Of a stretch of 64,000 nucleotides of DNA, positions 27,699 through 35,601 are shown in pieces (the first letter of the stretch is position 1; each line of letters starts with the position of its first letter). A program made the translations under genes and the position numbers. The notes under the pieces are model-generated. The model worked only from the letters and a program-made list of their open reading frames with translations, made no database searches and had not been told where the DNA came from. Origin of the DNA: Chromatiaceae bacterium (GTDB taxonomy: Bacteria; Pseudomonadota; Gammaproteobacteria; Chromatiales; Chromatiaceae); assembly GCA_024235255.1 (NCBI GenBank), contig JACKMT010000003.1, positions 124,001 through 188,000 on the forward strand, read 5' to 3'.

Positions 27699-28514
27699 TC
27701 AGGATGCACCATCGAAGATTTGATAGTGATAAGCGCCTTCGATTACGCCACTGGTGTAGTATCCATTCAGTCCCCTGAAGCCGCCCTTTGCGAAATAGAC
27801 TTTCAAGTCAGCGTTTTCATTCATTGCCCGCTTGACGTTTTCCACCAGCTGTTCATCGGCGTTTCTTACCAGAACACCGCGAAATCCTGCGGTCAGCGGA
27901 AAAATATCGTTGCCGCTGTCGCCACAAAAGACAACATCCTCTTTTGCTGCTCCGAACTCCTCGGCAACGTACTCCAATGCAGTCTGCTTGGTTGCGCTCG
28001 CCGGAAGAAAATCGAGCAGTCCCTTGCCGTCCTGTGAGTCAAAACTATAGATGATAACCTCATCGAATCTGCCTTTAACCAGCTCATCGATCTCTTTCAG
28101 TATCTGTACATTTTTTTCGTGGTCAACATAATAGCTCTGCTTAAACTGGTTCAGATGTTCACTCTCCTGCTCACGGATACCCTCGACTCCGGCTACCGCT
28201 TCCCTTATTGCGGAGGCGCTCCAGCGTGGACTGGCATGCTTGACATGGCTGATCCATCCCTGATCAAACTCCCAAGCGCCATGCCGATATTTTCTGATCG
28301 AAGTGCCGACATCACCGCACAACACATCCGGAAACCTGACACCAAATTCGTTGATCGCTTTTTCAGTCAGATCCAGATTGCGTCCGGTCACGTAAACGAC
28401 CAGAACATTTTGCTTTGCTGTCAGCTCATTGAACATGCTGATGGCTTCGCTATCGCATTCCCAATGCCCATTCGGGAGCAGTGTCCGGTCCAGATCAGTC
28501 GCCAGAATTTTCAT
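27699..28514 (-). CDS. HAD-IIB sugar phosphatase, sucrose-phosphatase-like (271 aa)
   Basis: The HAD motifs are clear: motif I DLDRTLLPNG (nucleophile Asp7, acid Asp9), motif II VYVTGRN, and motif IV FCGDSGNDIFPL. The large cap (about 85-180) and the segment GDVGTSIRK place it near sucrose-6-phosphate and mannosylglycerate phosphatases. The gene starts 97 bases after the GH13 phosphorylase gene and is probably in the same transcript. Together they suggest synthesis or turnover of a glucoside osmolyte such as sucrose, glucosylglycerol or glucosylglycerate; which one is not clear. Confidence 0.85.
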   Translation of the reverse strand: MKILATDLDRTLLPNGHWECDSEAISMFNELTAKQNVLVVYVTGRNLDLTEKAINEFGVRFPDVLCGDVGTSIRKYRHGAWEFDQGWISHVKHASPRWSASAIREAVAGVEGIREQESEHLNQFKQSYYVDHEKNVQILKEIDELVKGRFDEVIIYSFDSQDGKGLLDFLPASATKQTALEYVAEEFGAAKEDVVFCGDSGNDIFPLTAGFRGVLVRNADEQLVENVKRAMNENADLKVYFAKGGFRGLNGYYTSGVIEGAYHYQIFDGAS

Positions 28515-28610
28515 AAGAATCCCCGTAAAGTCTCAAGATAAAAGGTTCAAAAAAGGTTTTTACACGAATCATCCCCAAGCATCGGTGAGCCCGCTGCCCA
28601 ACTGTTGCGG

Positions 28611-30365
28611 CTAGCTATAGGTCATCAACTTTTTATCACCGCTATCGCTGTGATGCTCAATCGTGAAACCGTGGTCTCGCAAATCCGCATTTAGCCTGGC
28701 GCTGCTACTGCCGTTTTTCCAGAGCAGATGCAGCAGATGCTCGTCCGCAGCGACAATCTCCAATTCGCCATCGAAGGCTGGAGACGTGTTCCTCAGCCGC
28801 ATCAGCTCCAGCTGCTCCTTAACGATGGAACGTTTCAGTCCCTGCTCGATGTCGTTCATGGTGAGCGTGGTACGGTTGATCTCCTTATGCCCGGCGGTGG
28901 CGCCGCTGTCGGCCGCGGCGTAGTCATTTTTTCCGGCAAACAGGTCGAGGTACCATACCTGAGGAATACCGGGCACAAACATTTGAATGGCCCGTGCGAG
29001 CCGCAACTTTCTCTCATCTTCGCCCAGCGCACTGAAAAAAGTTGCGTTCACCTGATAGTAAGCGATCTTCTTGCCGTCCGGACCAAACAGATTTTTCACC
29101 CTGCCGCCCCGGTCCATGATTCTCTCAACAACGGCGTCGATCTGCTCATCGGTCAGCAAGCCGGATTTTGATATACCCAGCACCTCTTTCCCTTTCAGAT
29201 CGAGTACCGGGATACCGTCATGGCATCCCAGCATGTTAATCGTAGCTATCCCTGTATCGAGTAATTCGCCGATCCAGTTCAACAGTGCGGTCGATGTTCC
29301 GCGATCCAGCGCATCGATGATCAAACCGGGCAGGAAAAAGTCATAGATCGGAAATCCCCGGTTCGCCACCTCCTCATGCAGCCCATAACCGTACTCGGAA
29401 TGTATCTCCGGCAGCAGAATCAGCTCATACTTTTCCGCCATTATCTTCAACCGTTCCAGATACTCCCAGGTACCGGGTTTGTTGAAGAAGTTGGTCATGC
29501 CAGGCTGCTTGTGCAGGTAGGCAAATGCATCGAGCCTGACGAGCTTTGCGCCGTAGTCGTGCAACTTTCTTAGCGTTTCGTCGTAAAACTCCCATACCCC
29601 TTCCGAATCTGCGTTCAGATCCATCTGCCCCAGATAATTCCGTTTGCTCTCGACCACGAATACAACAGCCTCTTTGAACTGCTCGTTGGCGCCAAAATCG
29701 AGCGTCCTGAAATCAGCCTTTGCTCTGATGGCGTCATTTACCAGTGCTGTGACAACCGCTGCCTGATCAGGCGAGAGTCCATCGATATCGGCCAGGTCTC
29801 CAGCTGCAATCTCTTTATAAACCACCTCTTGATAAAAGGTGTTCCAGTAAGGTCTGTCGGAGCCGTCCGGAAAGCGCACTTTCAAAATCGGGAGGCCGGG
29901 TTTTCTCATGAAAAGCAGCTGCAGATACTCCTCGTTGGGTATCACATATCCATCGTCGCCCATCTCGCCGTGCGGTGCCCAGAACTCGTTCCAGTCGATA
30001 AAAAAGTTTTTGTACTTCGATTTGTCCCCGTTTTTCAGCATGTCCTGAAACTGCGGAGAACCGACGGAGAGATGGTTTAGCACCAGATCGAACTTGAGCA
30101 TTACGTCCAGTTTTTCCAGATCCTCCAGGTCATTTCCGGAGACCAGCTCTTCATTGATGTTGTAGTCGATGACGGAAAAGCCGCGATCCAGATCGCTGTT
30201 GAAAAAAGTGGGAAGAATATAAAAAAGAGAAAAGACGTCTTTGAGTTCCGGTTTTTTGAGCATTGCGACAGTATCCGCCAGCGCCTTCCCGATGCTGTCA
30301 GGATAGGCGTTCAACATAACGCCTTTGGGCAGTTTCCTTGTTGTCGATGTGATCGTTGTACTCAT
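28611..30365 (-). CDS. GH13_18 sugar phosphorylase (584 aa)
   Basis: The protein belongs to the sucrose-phosphorylase subfamily of GH13. Catalytic residues are visible: nucleophile Asp279 (RLDAFAYLHK), acid/base Glu320 (LLPEIHSEYG) and the stabilising Asp383 (GCHDGIPVLDLKG). LFYILPTFFNSDLDRGF and LVLNHLS are family motifs. It is longer than classical sucrose phosphorylase (about 490-510) and closer to glucosylglycerate/glucosylglycerol phosphorylases. It is cytoplasmic and should make or break an alpha-glucoside with glucose-1-phosphate, which could connect with GlgP. A good AAGGGG ribosome site precedes it. The acceptor is unknown. Confidence 0.88.
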   Translation of the reverse strand: MSTTITSTTRKLPKGVMLNAYPDSIGKALADTVAMLKKPELKDVFSLFYILPTFFNSDLDRGFSVIDYNINEELVSGNDLEDLEKLDVMLKFDLVLNHLSVGSPQFQDMLKNGDKSKYKNFFIDWNEFWAPHGEMGDDGYVIPNEEYLQLLFMRKPGLPILKVRFPDGSDRPYWNTFYQEVVYKEIAAGDLADIDGLSPDQAAVVTALVNDAIRAKADFRTLDFGANEQFKEAVVFVVESKRNYLGQMDLNADSEGVWEFYDETLRKLHDYGAKLVRLDAFAYLHKQPGMTNFFNKPGTWEYLERLKIMAEKYELILLPEIHSEYGYGLHEEVANRGFPIYDFFLPGLIIDALDRGTSTALLNWIGELLDTGIATINMLGCHDGIPVLDLKGKEVLGISKSGLLTDEQIDAVVERIMDRGGRVKNLFGPDGKKIAYYQVNATFFSALGEDERKLRLARAIQMFVPGIPQVWYLDLFAGKNDYAAADSGATAGHKEINRTTLTMNDIEQGLKRSIVKEQLELMRLRNTSPAFDGELEIVAADEHLLHLLWKNGSSSARLNADLRDHGFTIEHHSDSGDKKLMTYS

Positions 30366-31132
30366 AGTAACCCCTTGCGTTGTTTTGGTTTAGTTTTTAG
30401 GCCGCACATTGGGCCAGATTTATTACGCCGCCCGCCGAAGAGGGGGTGACTATTGCCGGCAGCGGGCGAACAAAATTGGCAGATAACCCTGCTGCTATGA
30501 AGCTGTCGGGTCGCGCCTTGCACCATACCGCCACAGGAGCGACTGTGCGGGATTATGAGATAGGTTTAGTACCTGGCTTTATAATCACCACTGCTTGCTC
30601 TGTTGCTACTGTGCAACTCCGGATCTGTTTCCATCCGGTTAAACGGCTTGATTGTTCGCACCGACCGATTAGCGCTCGGTTCGCAACCGGCCTGAGCATG
30701 GTGACCGGTCTGAAAAATCCCGCTACTGCGCAGAAGGGGGATTCCGTTTTCCTGATTGAGTCGTGACAAGACCACCAATGGTCCTCATCTGTCTAAGCTG
30801 GAGCAATATCATTAGCCAACCTATAATTAATGCAGCTGTATCGGAGTACAAAGCGCATGCATAGGTTTGTCTTGTAAACAAATGCTGCATCCGTATAAAA
30901 GCGGCATACTCCCAGTTTAGTTGCGGGGTTGGCTTTATTGTTGAGCAATTTATTTTCGGTTAATCAACAAGTTACGGTGAATAATCCCGTTCCGTCAGTT
31001 GTCATTTAGCACTAATCCAATGACGAATGTCAACCCTGCTTAAAGCTAATCACCCTGTTGTTTTGCAGTGTAACTGTGTACCGAGGGGTAACGGTATTTG
31101 TCGATAAACGAATTCTTACAGGAGCATTTGCT
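30366..31132. other. Divergent intergenic region of about 770 bases
   Basis: The region holds promoters for the GH13 gene (leftward) and the DUF2934 gene (rightward). It contains a short repeat copy at 30549-30567. From 30790 to 31060 it is AT-rich. A 106-codon open frame at 30446-30766 has no ribosome site or motif and overlaps the repeat. I find no supported gene. Confidence 0.45.
30549..30567. repeat. Short dispersed repeat, GGGATTATGAGATAGGTTT
   Basis: This copy matches the right arm of the palindrome at 12563-12612 in 18 of 19 bases. Only one arm is present, so it is a half-site. Confidence 0.7.
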
Positions 31133-31747
31133 ATGACGACGAAGAGCACGAATTCATTTGTTGAAAAGAGTACTCAGCAAGGAGTGCTTGCCTCATCCAA
31201 ACTAGACAGGCAGTCGATTTCACCGGCTGAGCGCTGGCTGCTGATCGCCGAAAAGGCCTATTGTCGTGTTCAGCGGCGCGGTTTTGTTGGCGGTGACCCG
31301 TTCAAAGATTGGCTGGCGGCGGAACAGGAGGTGGATGCGATTTATGCTGCCGATTCTCAGGGTTTTCTGCTCCAAGCTGATGCGGAGCGGCTGGTGAATC
31401 AGGTGAAAAACATGTTTGGCGGATATGGCCTGGGCCACTTGAATCTGGCTACCATTTTGGAAAAACACCGCGCAGTGTTGCAGCTGCTGGCGGAGCACAA
31501 TAGCAAGTTGATTGAGGGCACATCGGCATTGGTCGCGCAACAGGCTGCGTTGTTTCAGGATGCGGTGAGCGAGGCAGTAGAAACACTACACTCCTTCACT
31601 CAAGGCAAGGTGAGTGCCGATGGATTTACCAAACAGGCGGAACTTACGCTGCACGCCATGGAGAACGTGCTGACCTACTTCAAGGATCTGACAGATGCTG
31701 TGACTGATATCTCCCCATTGCCGAAGCAGGATGCCGACGGCAGGTAG
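31133..31747 (+). CDS. DUF2934 plus phasin-like protein (204 aa)
   Basis: Residues 31-71 (PAERWLLIAEKAYCRVQRRG to AEQEVDAIY) match the short DUF2934 module. Residues 85-195 form amphipathic helices with alanine-, glutamine- and leucine-rich faces (HLNLATILEKHRAVLQLLAEHN, FQDAVSEAVETLHSF, MENVLTYFKDLTDAV), which resemble phasins that coat PHA granules. The start at 31133 follows AGGAG; an upstream in-frame start at 31058 is less likely. The combination suggests a granule-associated protein with an accessory module of unknown role. The hsp20 genes are the next genes downstream. Confidence 0.72.
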   Translation: MTTKSTNSFVEKSTQQGVLASSKLDRQSISPAERWLLIAEKAYCRVQRRGFVGGDPFKDWLAAEQEVDAIYAADSQGFLLQADAERLVNQVKNMFGGYGLGHLNLATILEKHRAVLQLLAEHNSKLIEGTSALVAQQAALFQDAVSEAVETLHSFTQGKVSADGFTKQAELTLHAMENVLTYFKDLTDAVTDISPLPKQDADGR

Positions 31748-32442
31748 ATAGGGTGTTGTCGCCGAATAGCTAGCCTCAGTTCAAAGGCGCGCTGTCTACC
31801 ACAGGCAGATACCTCGGTTACGGTGCATAAGCCTGTTTGACGGAGTTCATCCTCCACACTGGAGGCAGACCGGGTTGCGGGGGCATTGCCGAACTCCGCT
31901 ATTTTTATGACTTCACCGGACTGACTCATTGTCCGGGCATTATCGATTACTCCTAACCAGGATATCAGTCTCAAATAGACTGCCCGTATGAAACGAAAAA
32001 GAGTAAGGAAAAGATTGCTGACATGTTTAAAGTGCAAGCATCTCAAATTTAGGAAAAGCCTGTTTTGGAAGCAGTGTTCTGCATGCAACTGCCTCATTGA
32101 GTTTAAAATCCGCTACCCGGATGCTGCCTGCCCGAAAGGTAAATGGTAGAACCCGTCTCTTCATCCCGGCTTGATTCAGAAATACCCCGCCGCTTGCGAC
32201 GGGAACAAAACCATGGGGTTGCCAAAGGGGAGAAGTGCGGCTCTCCCCTTTGGTCGTCGGCGAGGTTTTATACCTCGGTGACGATCTAACCTTAATTTGC
32301 TGGCTGAATCCGTCCGCTCTGAGCAACGCGGTGCAGGTGTTGTACAAAGCTGTCAAATGTCTGCTAACCCGAACAATCTGCCAGTGATCGCTTAACCGAT
32401 CAGCTGACATATCGGCGTGATTTGCAGGGGGTTTTACTTCCA
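31748..32442. other. Non-coding region of about 700 bases containing repeat copy B
   Basis: The stretch between the DUF2934 gene and the hsp20 promoter holds the three-hairpin repeat at 32171-32297. Two minus-strand open frames (31675-32097 and 32027-32467) cover it but lack ribosome sites; part of the second frame is simply the translated repeat. No real gene is supported. Confidence 0.5.
32171..32297 (+). repeat. Three-hairpin intergenic repeat, copy B
   Basis: The copy starts TTGATTC and ends CTAACCTTAATT. Its middle hairpin is perfect: CCAAAGGGGAGA (32222-32233) with TCTCCCCTTTGG (32242-32253) around an eight-base loop. The first stem (CCGCCGC-TT-GCGACGG) has one mismatch, and the third stem is GCGAGG with CCTCGG-like pairing and is partly weakened. 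Confidence 0.85.
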
Positions 32443-32471
32443 CTTGAAAAGAAAAAGTCTGATCCACATAT
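32443..32471 (+). promoter_or_regulatory. Sigma32-type heat-shock promoter for the hsp20 pair
   Basis: CTTGAAA (32443-32449) and CCACATAT (32464-32471) are separated by 14 bases. The -35 part is a perfect match to the heat-shock sigma consensus CTTGAAA and the -10 part is one base off CCCCATAT. It lies about 50 bases before the first hsp20 start, the expected place. Confidence 0.78.
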
Positions 32472-32524
32472 ACACAACAGAGTAACTAATCGGGATAACG
32501 GAACACTACTTAGGAGGTTCTGAA

Positions 32525-32968
32525 ATGTTCAGGAGTTTGAATTATTTAAATGGCGGACTGTTCGATGATTTCAGACGCCTGGAGCGGGAGATGGAGCAGC
32601 TGTTTGGCGCAGGTCCCTGGCCGAGCGGTATTCGTTCGGTTGCCAGGGGGACTTACCCGCCGATCAATATCGGCAGCACACCGGAACAGGTGGATGTCTA
32701 CCTGTTTGCCGCCGGGTTGAATACGGAAAGTCTGGATATTTCCATCCAGAAAAATCTGCTGACCATCGACGGTCAACGCCGGCTGATCACTGAAGAGGGA
32801 GCCAGCTATTTCCGCAGGGAGCGTTTCGATGATGCGTTTCATCGGGTAGTGACGCTGCCGGATGATGTCGATCCGGAAAAGGTGGAAGCGAGCTACGTGG
32901 ATGGTGTTCTGCGCATTACCATCCAGCGCCGGGAAACGACCAAGCCGCGCCAGATTGAAATCAAGTGA
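32525..32968 (+). CDS. Small heat-shock protein Hsp20 (147 aa)
   Basis: An alpha-crystallin-domain holdase chaperone that binds unfolding proteins without ATP. The domain covers about 45-140 (PPINIGSTPEQVDVYLFAAG onward) and ends with the conserved YVDGVLRITI. The N-terminal arm has the phrase NYLNGGLFDDFRRLEREM. The ribosome site TAGGAGG is ideal, and the second Hsp20 gene starts 20 bases after the stop, so both are in one heat-inducible operon. Confidence 0.95.
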   Translation: MFRSLNYLNGGLFDDFRRLEREMEQLFGAGPWPSGIRSVARGTYPPINIGSTPEQVDVYLFAAGLNTESLDISIQKNLLTIDGQRRLITEEGASYFRRERFDDAFHRVVTLPDDVDPEKVEASYVDGVLRITIQRRETTKPRQIEIK

Positions 32969-32987
32969 TCGCTAGGAGAGGAATCGT

Positions 32988-33383
32988 ATGAACGAGAATA
33001 GAGATGTGGTGAAACAACGCGCCGGTACCTCACCCAAGGAGCGAGAGGCTGAGCTGTCGATCCGCATGCCGGTGGATATCTTTGAAGACGAGACAGGTAT
33101 CACAGTGCTTGCCGATATGCCGGGTGTGTCCAAGGAGAGGCTGGATGTGCAGATCGACAACAATACACTTTCGATCCAGGGCACAACAGAAATTGCGATG
33201 CCGGACGGGATGGAGGCACTCTACGCCGATGTACGCTCGACCCGCTATCAGCGGAGTTTTGCTTTGAGCAGCGAGCTGGATGGCGGTAAGGCGGATGCAA
33301 GCCTTAAAGACGGTGTGCTGGCACTGCGTATTCCCAAACGGGAGGAGCATAAAGCGCGCAAGATCGAGGTGCGCACCGGGTGA
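32988..33383 (+). CDS. Second small heat-shock protein Hsp20 (131 aa)
   Basis: A shorter alpha-crystallin protein with RMPVDIFEDETGITVLADMPGV, then a domain ending LKDGVLALRIPKREE. It starts with a strong AGGAGAGG site. Paired Hsp20s of different length often form mixed oligomers, as E. coli IbpA and IbpB do. It is followed by a partial copy of the three-hairpin repeat and a strong stem-loop. Confidence 0.95.
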   Translation: MNENRDVVKQRAGTSPKEREAELSIRMPVDIFEDETGITVLADMPGVSKERLDVQIDNNTLSIQGTTEIAMPDGMEALYADVRSTRYQRSFALSSELDGGKADASLKDGVLALRIPKREEHKARKIEVRTG

Positions 33384-33385
33384 TG

Positions 33386-33473
33386 CTGTAATACCCTGCC
33401 GCTTGCTAGCGGCGGTAACAGAAACACGGGGTTTCCATAGGGGGGAAGTGTAGCTCTCCCGTTTGGCCGCTAC
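33386..33473 (+). repeat. Three-hairpin repeat, decayed copy C
   Basis: The first two hairpin regions are recognisable (CCCTGCCGCTTGC, then GGGGTTTCCATAGGGGGGAAG and CTCTCCCGTTTGG), but several bases differ and the third hairpin with the CTAACCTTAATT end is missing. It lies three bases after the second hsp20 stop. Confidence 0.65.
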
Positions 33474-33500
33474 CGAAGCGTTGAACAGGTGTTAGGAGAT

Positions 33501-33531
33501 GGCCCCGGTCCGATACAGCAGGACCGGGGCC
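33501..33531. terminator. Strong stem-loop after the hsp20 operon
   Basis: GGCCCCGGTCC (33501-33511) and GGACCGGGGCC (33521-33531) pair perfectly over 11 bases around a nine-base loop. The following sequence (ACGCTTTGTT) has only a weak T-tract. It lies between convergent transcripts and probably ends the hsp20 transcript. Confidence 0.72.
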
Positions 33532-33621
33532 ACGCTTTGTTACAATTGACGAATGGCGTGCTCAAGCTGACTGAACGCTTTCAATCACACACGCAAACAG
33601 AGCGGTGAGAGACACAGTGGC

Positions 33622-33828
33622 CTATCTGCCGGTGGATTCCCGGTGCTCCGCCATGATCGCTTCAGCACGGTTTTCGCGGTAGCTGGTTTCACTGTTTGCC
33701 TTCTGACTGGTGCCTTCCGCTTCGATAATGTAGTGGCTGAACGCGGGAATAGCGATACCGGCGAGTACCGTAATTATCGCAATGGTAATCATCAATTCAA
33801 CCAGCGTAAAACCTTTTGATCTGCTCAT
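33622..33828 (-). CDS. Miniature type IV pilin (68 aa, 62 mature)
   Basis: The N-terminus MSRSKG-FTLVELM is a complete prepilin signal: basic leader of six residues, cleavage after Gly, mature Phe1 and Glu5. The hydrophobic alpha-1 helix runs to Pro22. The rest is only 40 residues, mostly charged helix, with no disulfide loop. Mature length (62) resembles the short PilA-N pilins of Geobacter, but aromatic residues are few (Phe1, Phe24, Tyr27, Tyr44). A GGAG site precedes the ATG, and a sigma54-type promoter lies upstream. No other pilus gene is adjacent. It could be functional or a truncated paralogue. Confidence 0.8.
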   Translation of the reverse strand: MSRSKGFTLVELMITIAIITVLAGIAIPAFSHYIIEAEGTSQKANSETSYRENRAEAIMAEHRESTGR

Positions 33829-33883
33829 TTTCTGCTCCAGAAGGAGTACATCGAAATAAATGTCGGATTCTTGACAGGGGTGC

Positions 33884-33899
33884 TGCAGAAACTGTGCCA
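33884..33899 (-). promoter_or_regulatory. Sigma54-type promoter of the miniature pilin gene
   Basis: Read on the minus strand the sequence is TGGCACAGTTTCTGCA. The -24 GG and -12 GC are separated by ten bases as RpoN requires, and TGGCAC matches the consensus exactly. The predicted start is about 45 bases before the pilin ATG. Major pilin genes in gammaproteobacteria are commonly RpoN/PilR dependent, which supports this as a real gene. Confidence 0.75.
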
Positions 33900-34326
33900 G
33901 CTACATAACATCATGAAAAATAAGATGTATAATCTATTTCTTATGAATGATTGTAAAATTTATAATCGGAGTAAGGGTGTTTGGGGTTAAATCGCTAGCG
34001 AAGCGGTTTTGTTGTTGCCGTGAAAACTGGCGGAGCCTATTGCCGGCGTACGCGTATCCCAGCGCCTGCCGCTGTTTTCTAATCACGGCGGAAGCGTGCA
34101 GCAGCCGACCGGGCATCTTCCTCAGCAATATGCGGTAGAATGCCACGATTCATTTGCCGGATACCGATCCAGCGATAAGGTGTTTGAGCGGATCTTCAGT
34201 CTGCGAGTCTGGAGGGAGGTGACACTGATCAAGCTTGCGCAACGTCATCCACTGACGCCTCCAGAGCAGTCGGTCAGGCATTCGCCACCGGAGCGGGATG
34301 TCAGGAGTGCGCCGACCGGGTAAGCC
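33900..34326. other. Intergenic stretch of about 430 bases without a supported gene
   Basis: The first 70 bases are AT-rich (AAAAATAAGATGTATAATC) and fit upstream regulatory sequence for the pilin gene. A short stem CGCT-AGCGA-AGCG then GTTTT is near 33996. The remaining open frames on both strands show no motif. The pqiA start lies at the right end. Confidence 0.4.
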
Positions 34327-35601
34327 ATGGAGAGAGACGAACTCACCCAGTGCCACGAATGCGGGCTGTTGCAGCGCAATCCACCACTGCCTGTCGGCGG
34401 GCTGGTGCGTTGTGTACGCTGCGACTGCACCTTGCATCGTAATCAGCCGGATAGTCTCAATCGTACCCTGGCATTGACGTTGGCGGGTATTCTATTGTTT
34501 GCGGTTGCCAACAGTTTTCCGTTTCTCTCTTTCCAGATGCAGGGCCAGACCACCGAAACGACACTGATCACCGGCGTGGTGGATCTGTATCGGCAGGGCA
34601 TGTGGGGGTTGGCCGGGGTCGTTTTGTTCACCAGTATCCTGGCACCCGGGGTGCAACTCGCGCTGCTCCTGGCAGTTTTGATTCCGCTAAAACTTAACCG
34701 CACTCCGCGGGCGTTTCCGACGCTATTCCGCTATGTTGAGAATCTGACCCCCTGGGGCATGATGGATGTGTTCATGCTCGGCATTCTGGTCTCGGTGGTG
34801 AAACTGTCGGATATGGCGACCATCGTACCCGGCGCATCCCTGTATGCATTCGGGGTACTCATCTTCGTCCTTGCCGCTGCTCAGGCGGCGCTTGATCCGG
34901 ATATCGTCTGGACACGGGTGCCGCTGCCGGCGGAGGCGCGGCGTGCGCTCAGGCGGGGGGAGGGGGTGATCTCCTGTGGACTATGCGAGCTGGTGATGCC
35001 CAAGTCAGCGGTGATAAGGATTCGCGGACAGCGCTATTGTCCGCGCTGTGGCGAACGGCTGCACCAGCGCAAACCGGACAGCCTGCAACGCACCTGGGCC
35101 CTGGTGATTGCTGCCATGGTCTGTTATCTGCCGGCCAATCTGCTGCCGATCATGAGTGTCACCTCGCTCGGCCAGACCCAGTCCGACACTATCCTGAGCG
35201 GTGCCATCTTTCTGTTGAGCCACGGTATGTGGCCGCTGGCGCTGGTGGTGTTTGTGGCCAGCGTACTGGTGCCGCTGCTGAAGCTGGTGATCCTGGTATA
35301 TCTGCTGGTATCGGTGCAGATCCGTTCGCTGCGCCAACCAAAAGAGCGCACCCGCCTGTACCGGATAACCGAACTGATGGGCCGCTGGTCGATGGTGGAC
35401 ATCTACGTAGTGACCATCCTGGTAGCGCTGGTGCATCTCGGCAACCTGGCTACGATCGAGGCGGAGCCGGGGGCTATATTTTTTGCGGCAGTGGTGGTGA
35501 TCACCATGTTTGCCGCGATGAGTTTCGACCCAAGGCTGATATGGGACGTTTGGGAGAGAGAGAATGACCGAAAGCGACGCGCAAAGCGCAGCGCCGACTG
35601 A
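34327..35601 (+). CDS. pqiA: Paraquat-inducible protein A / LetA family membrane protein (424 aa)
   Basis: Two PqiA units are fused, each with a zinc ribbon and four helices. The first ribbon is CHEC...CVRC (residues 9-38) and the second CGLC...CPRC (about 218-240). Repeated motifs are PDSLNRTLAL/PDSLQRTWAL, GMWGL/GMWPL and MVDIYVVTILV. The protein is the inner-membrane partner of an MCE lipid-transfer bridge (PqiAB or YebST/LetAB type). Its 3' end overlaps pqiB by 38 bases, which shows that they are translated together. Confidence 0.93.
   Translation: MERDELTQCHECGLLQRNPPLPVGGLVRCVRCDCTLHRNQPDSLNRTLALTLAGILLFAVANSFPFLSFQMQGQTTETTLITGVVDLYRQGMWGLAGVVLFTSILAPGVQLALLLAVLIPLKLNRTPRAFPTLFRYVENLTPWGMMDVFMLGILVSVVKLSDMATIVPGASLYAFGVLIFVLAAAQAALDPDIVWTRVPLPAEARRALRRGEGVISCGLCELVMPKSAVIRIRGQRYCPRCGERLHQRKPDSLQRTWALVIAAMVCYLPANLLPIMSVTSLGQTQSDTILSGAIFLLSHGMWPLALVVFVASVLVPLLKLVILVYLLVSVQIRSLRQPKERTRLYRITELMGRWSMVDIYVVTILVALVHLGNLATIEAEPGAIFFAAVVVITMFAAMSFDPRLIWDVWERENDRKRRAKRSAD

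Noticed and set aside
30446..30766. 106-codon plus-strand frame upstream of the DUF2934 gene
   Set aside because: It crosses the short dispersed repeat and has no ribosome site or motif.
32027..32467. Minus-strand open frame over repeat copy B
   Set aside because: Its middle part is nearly identical to another open frame at 40894-41361 because both translate the same intergenic repeat (for example LWQPHGFVP). There is no ribosome site and no motif, so this is a repeat artefact, not a protein family.
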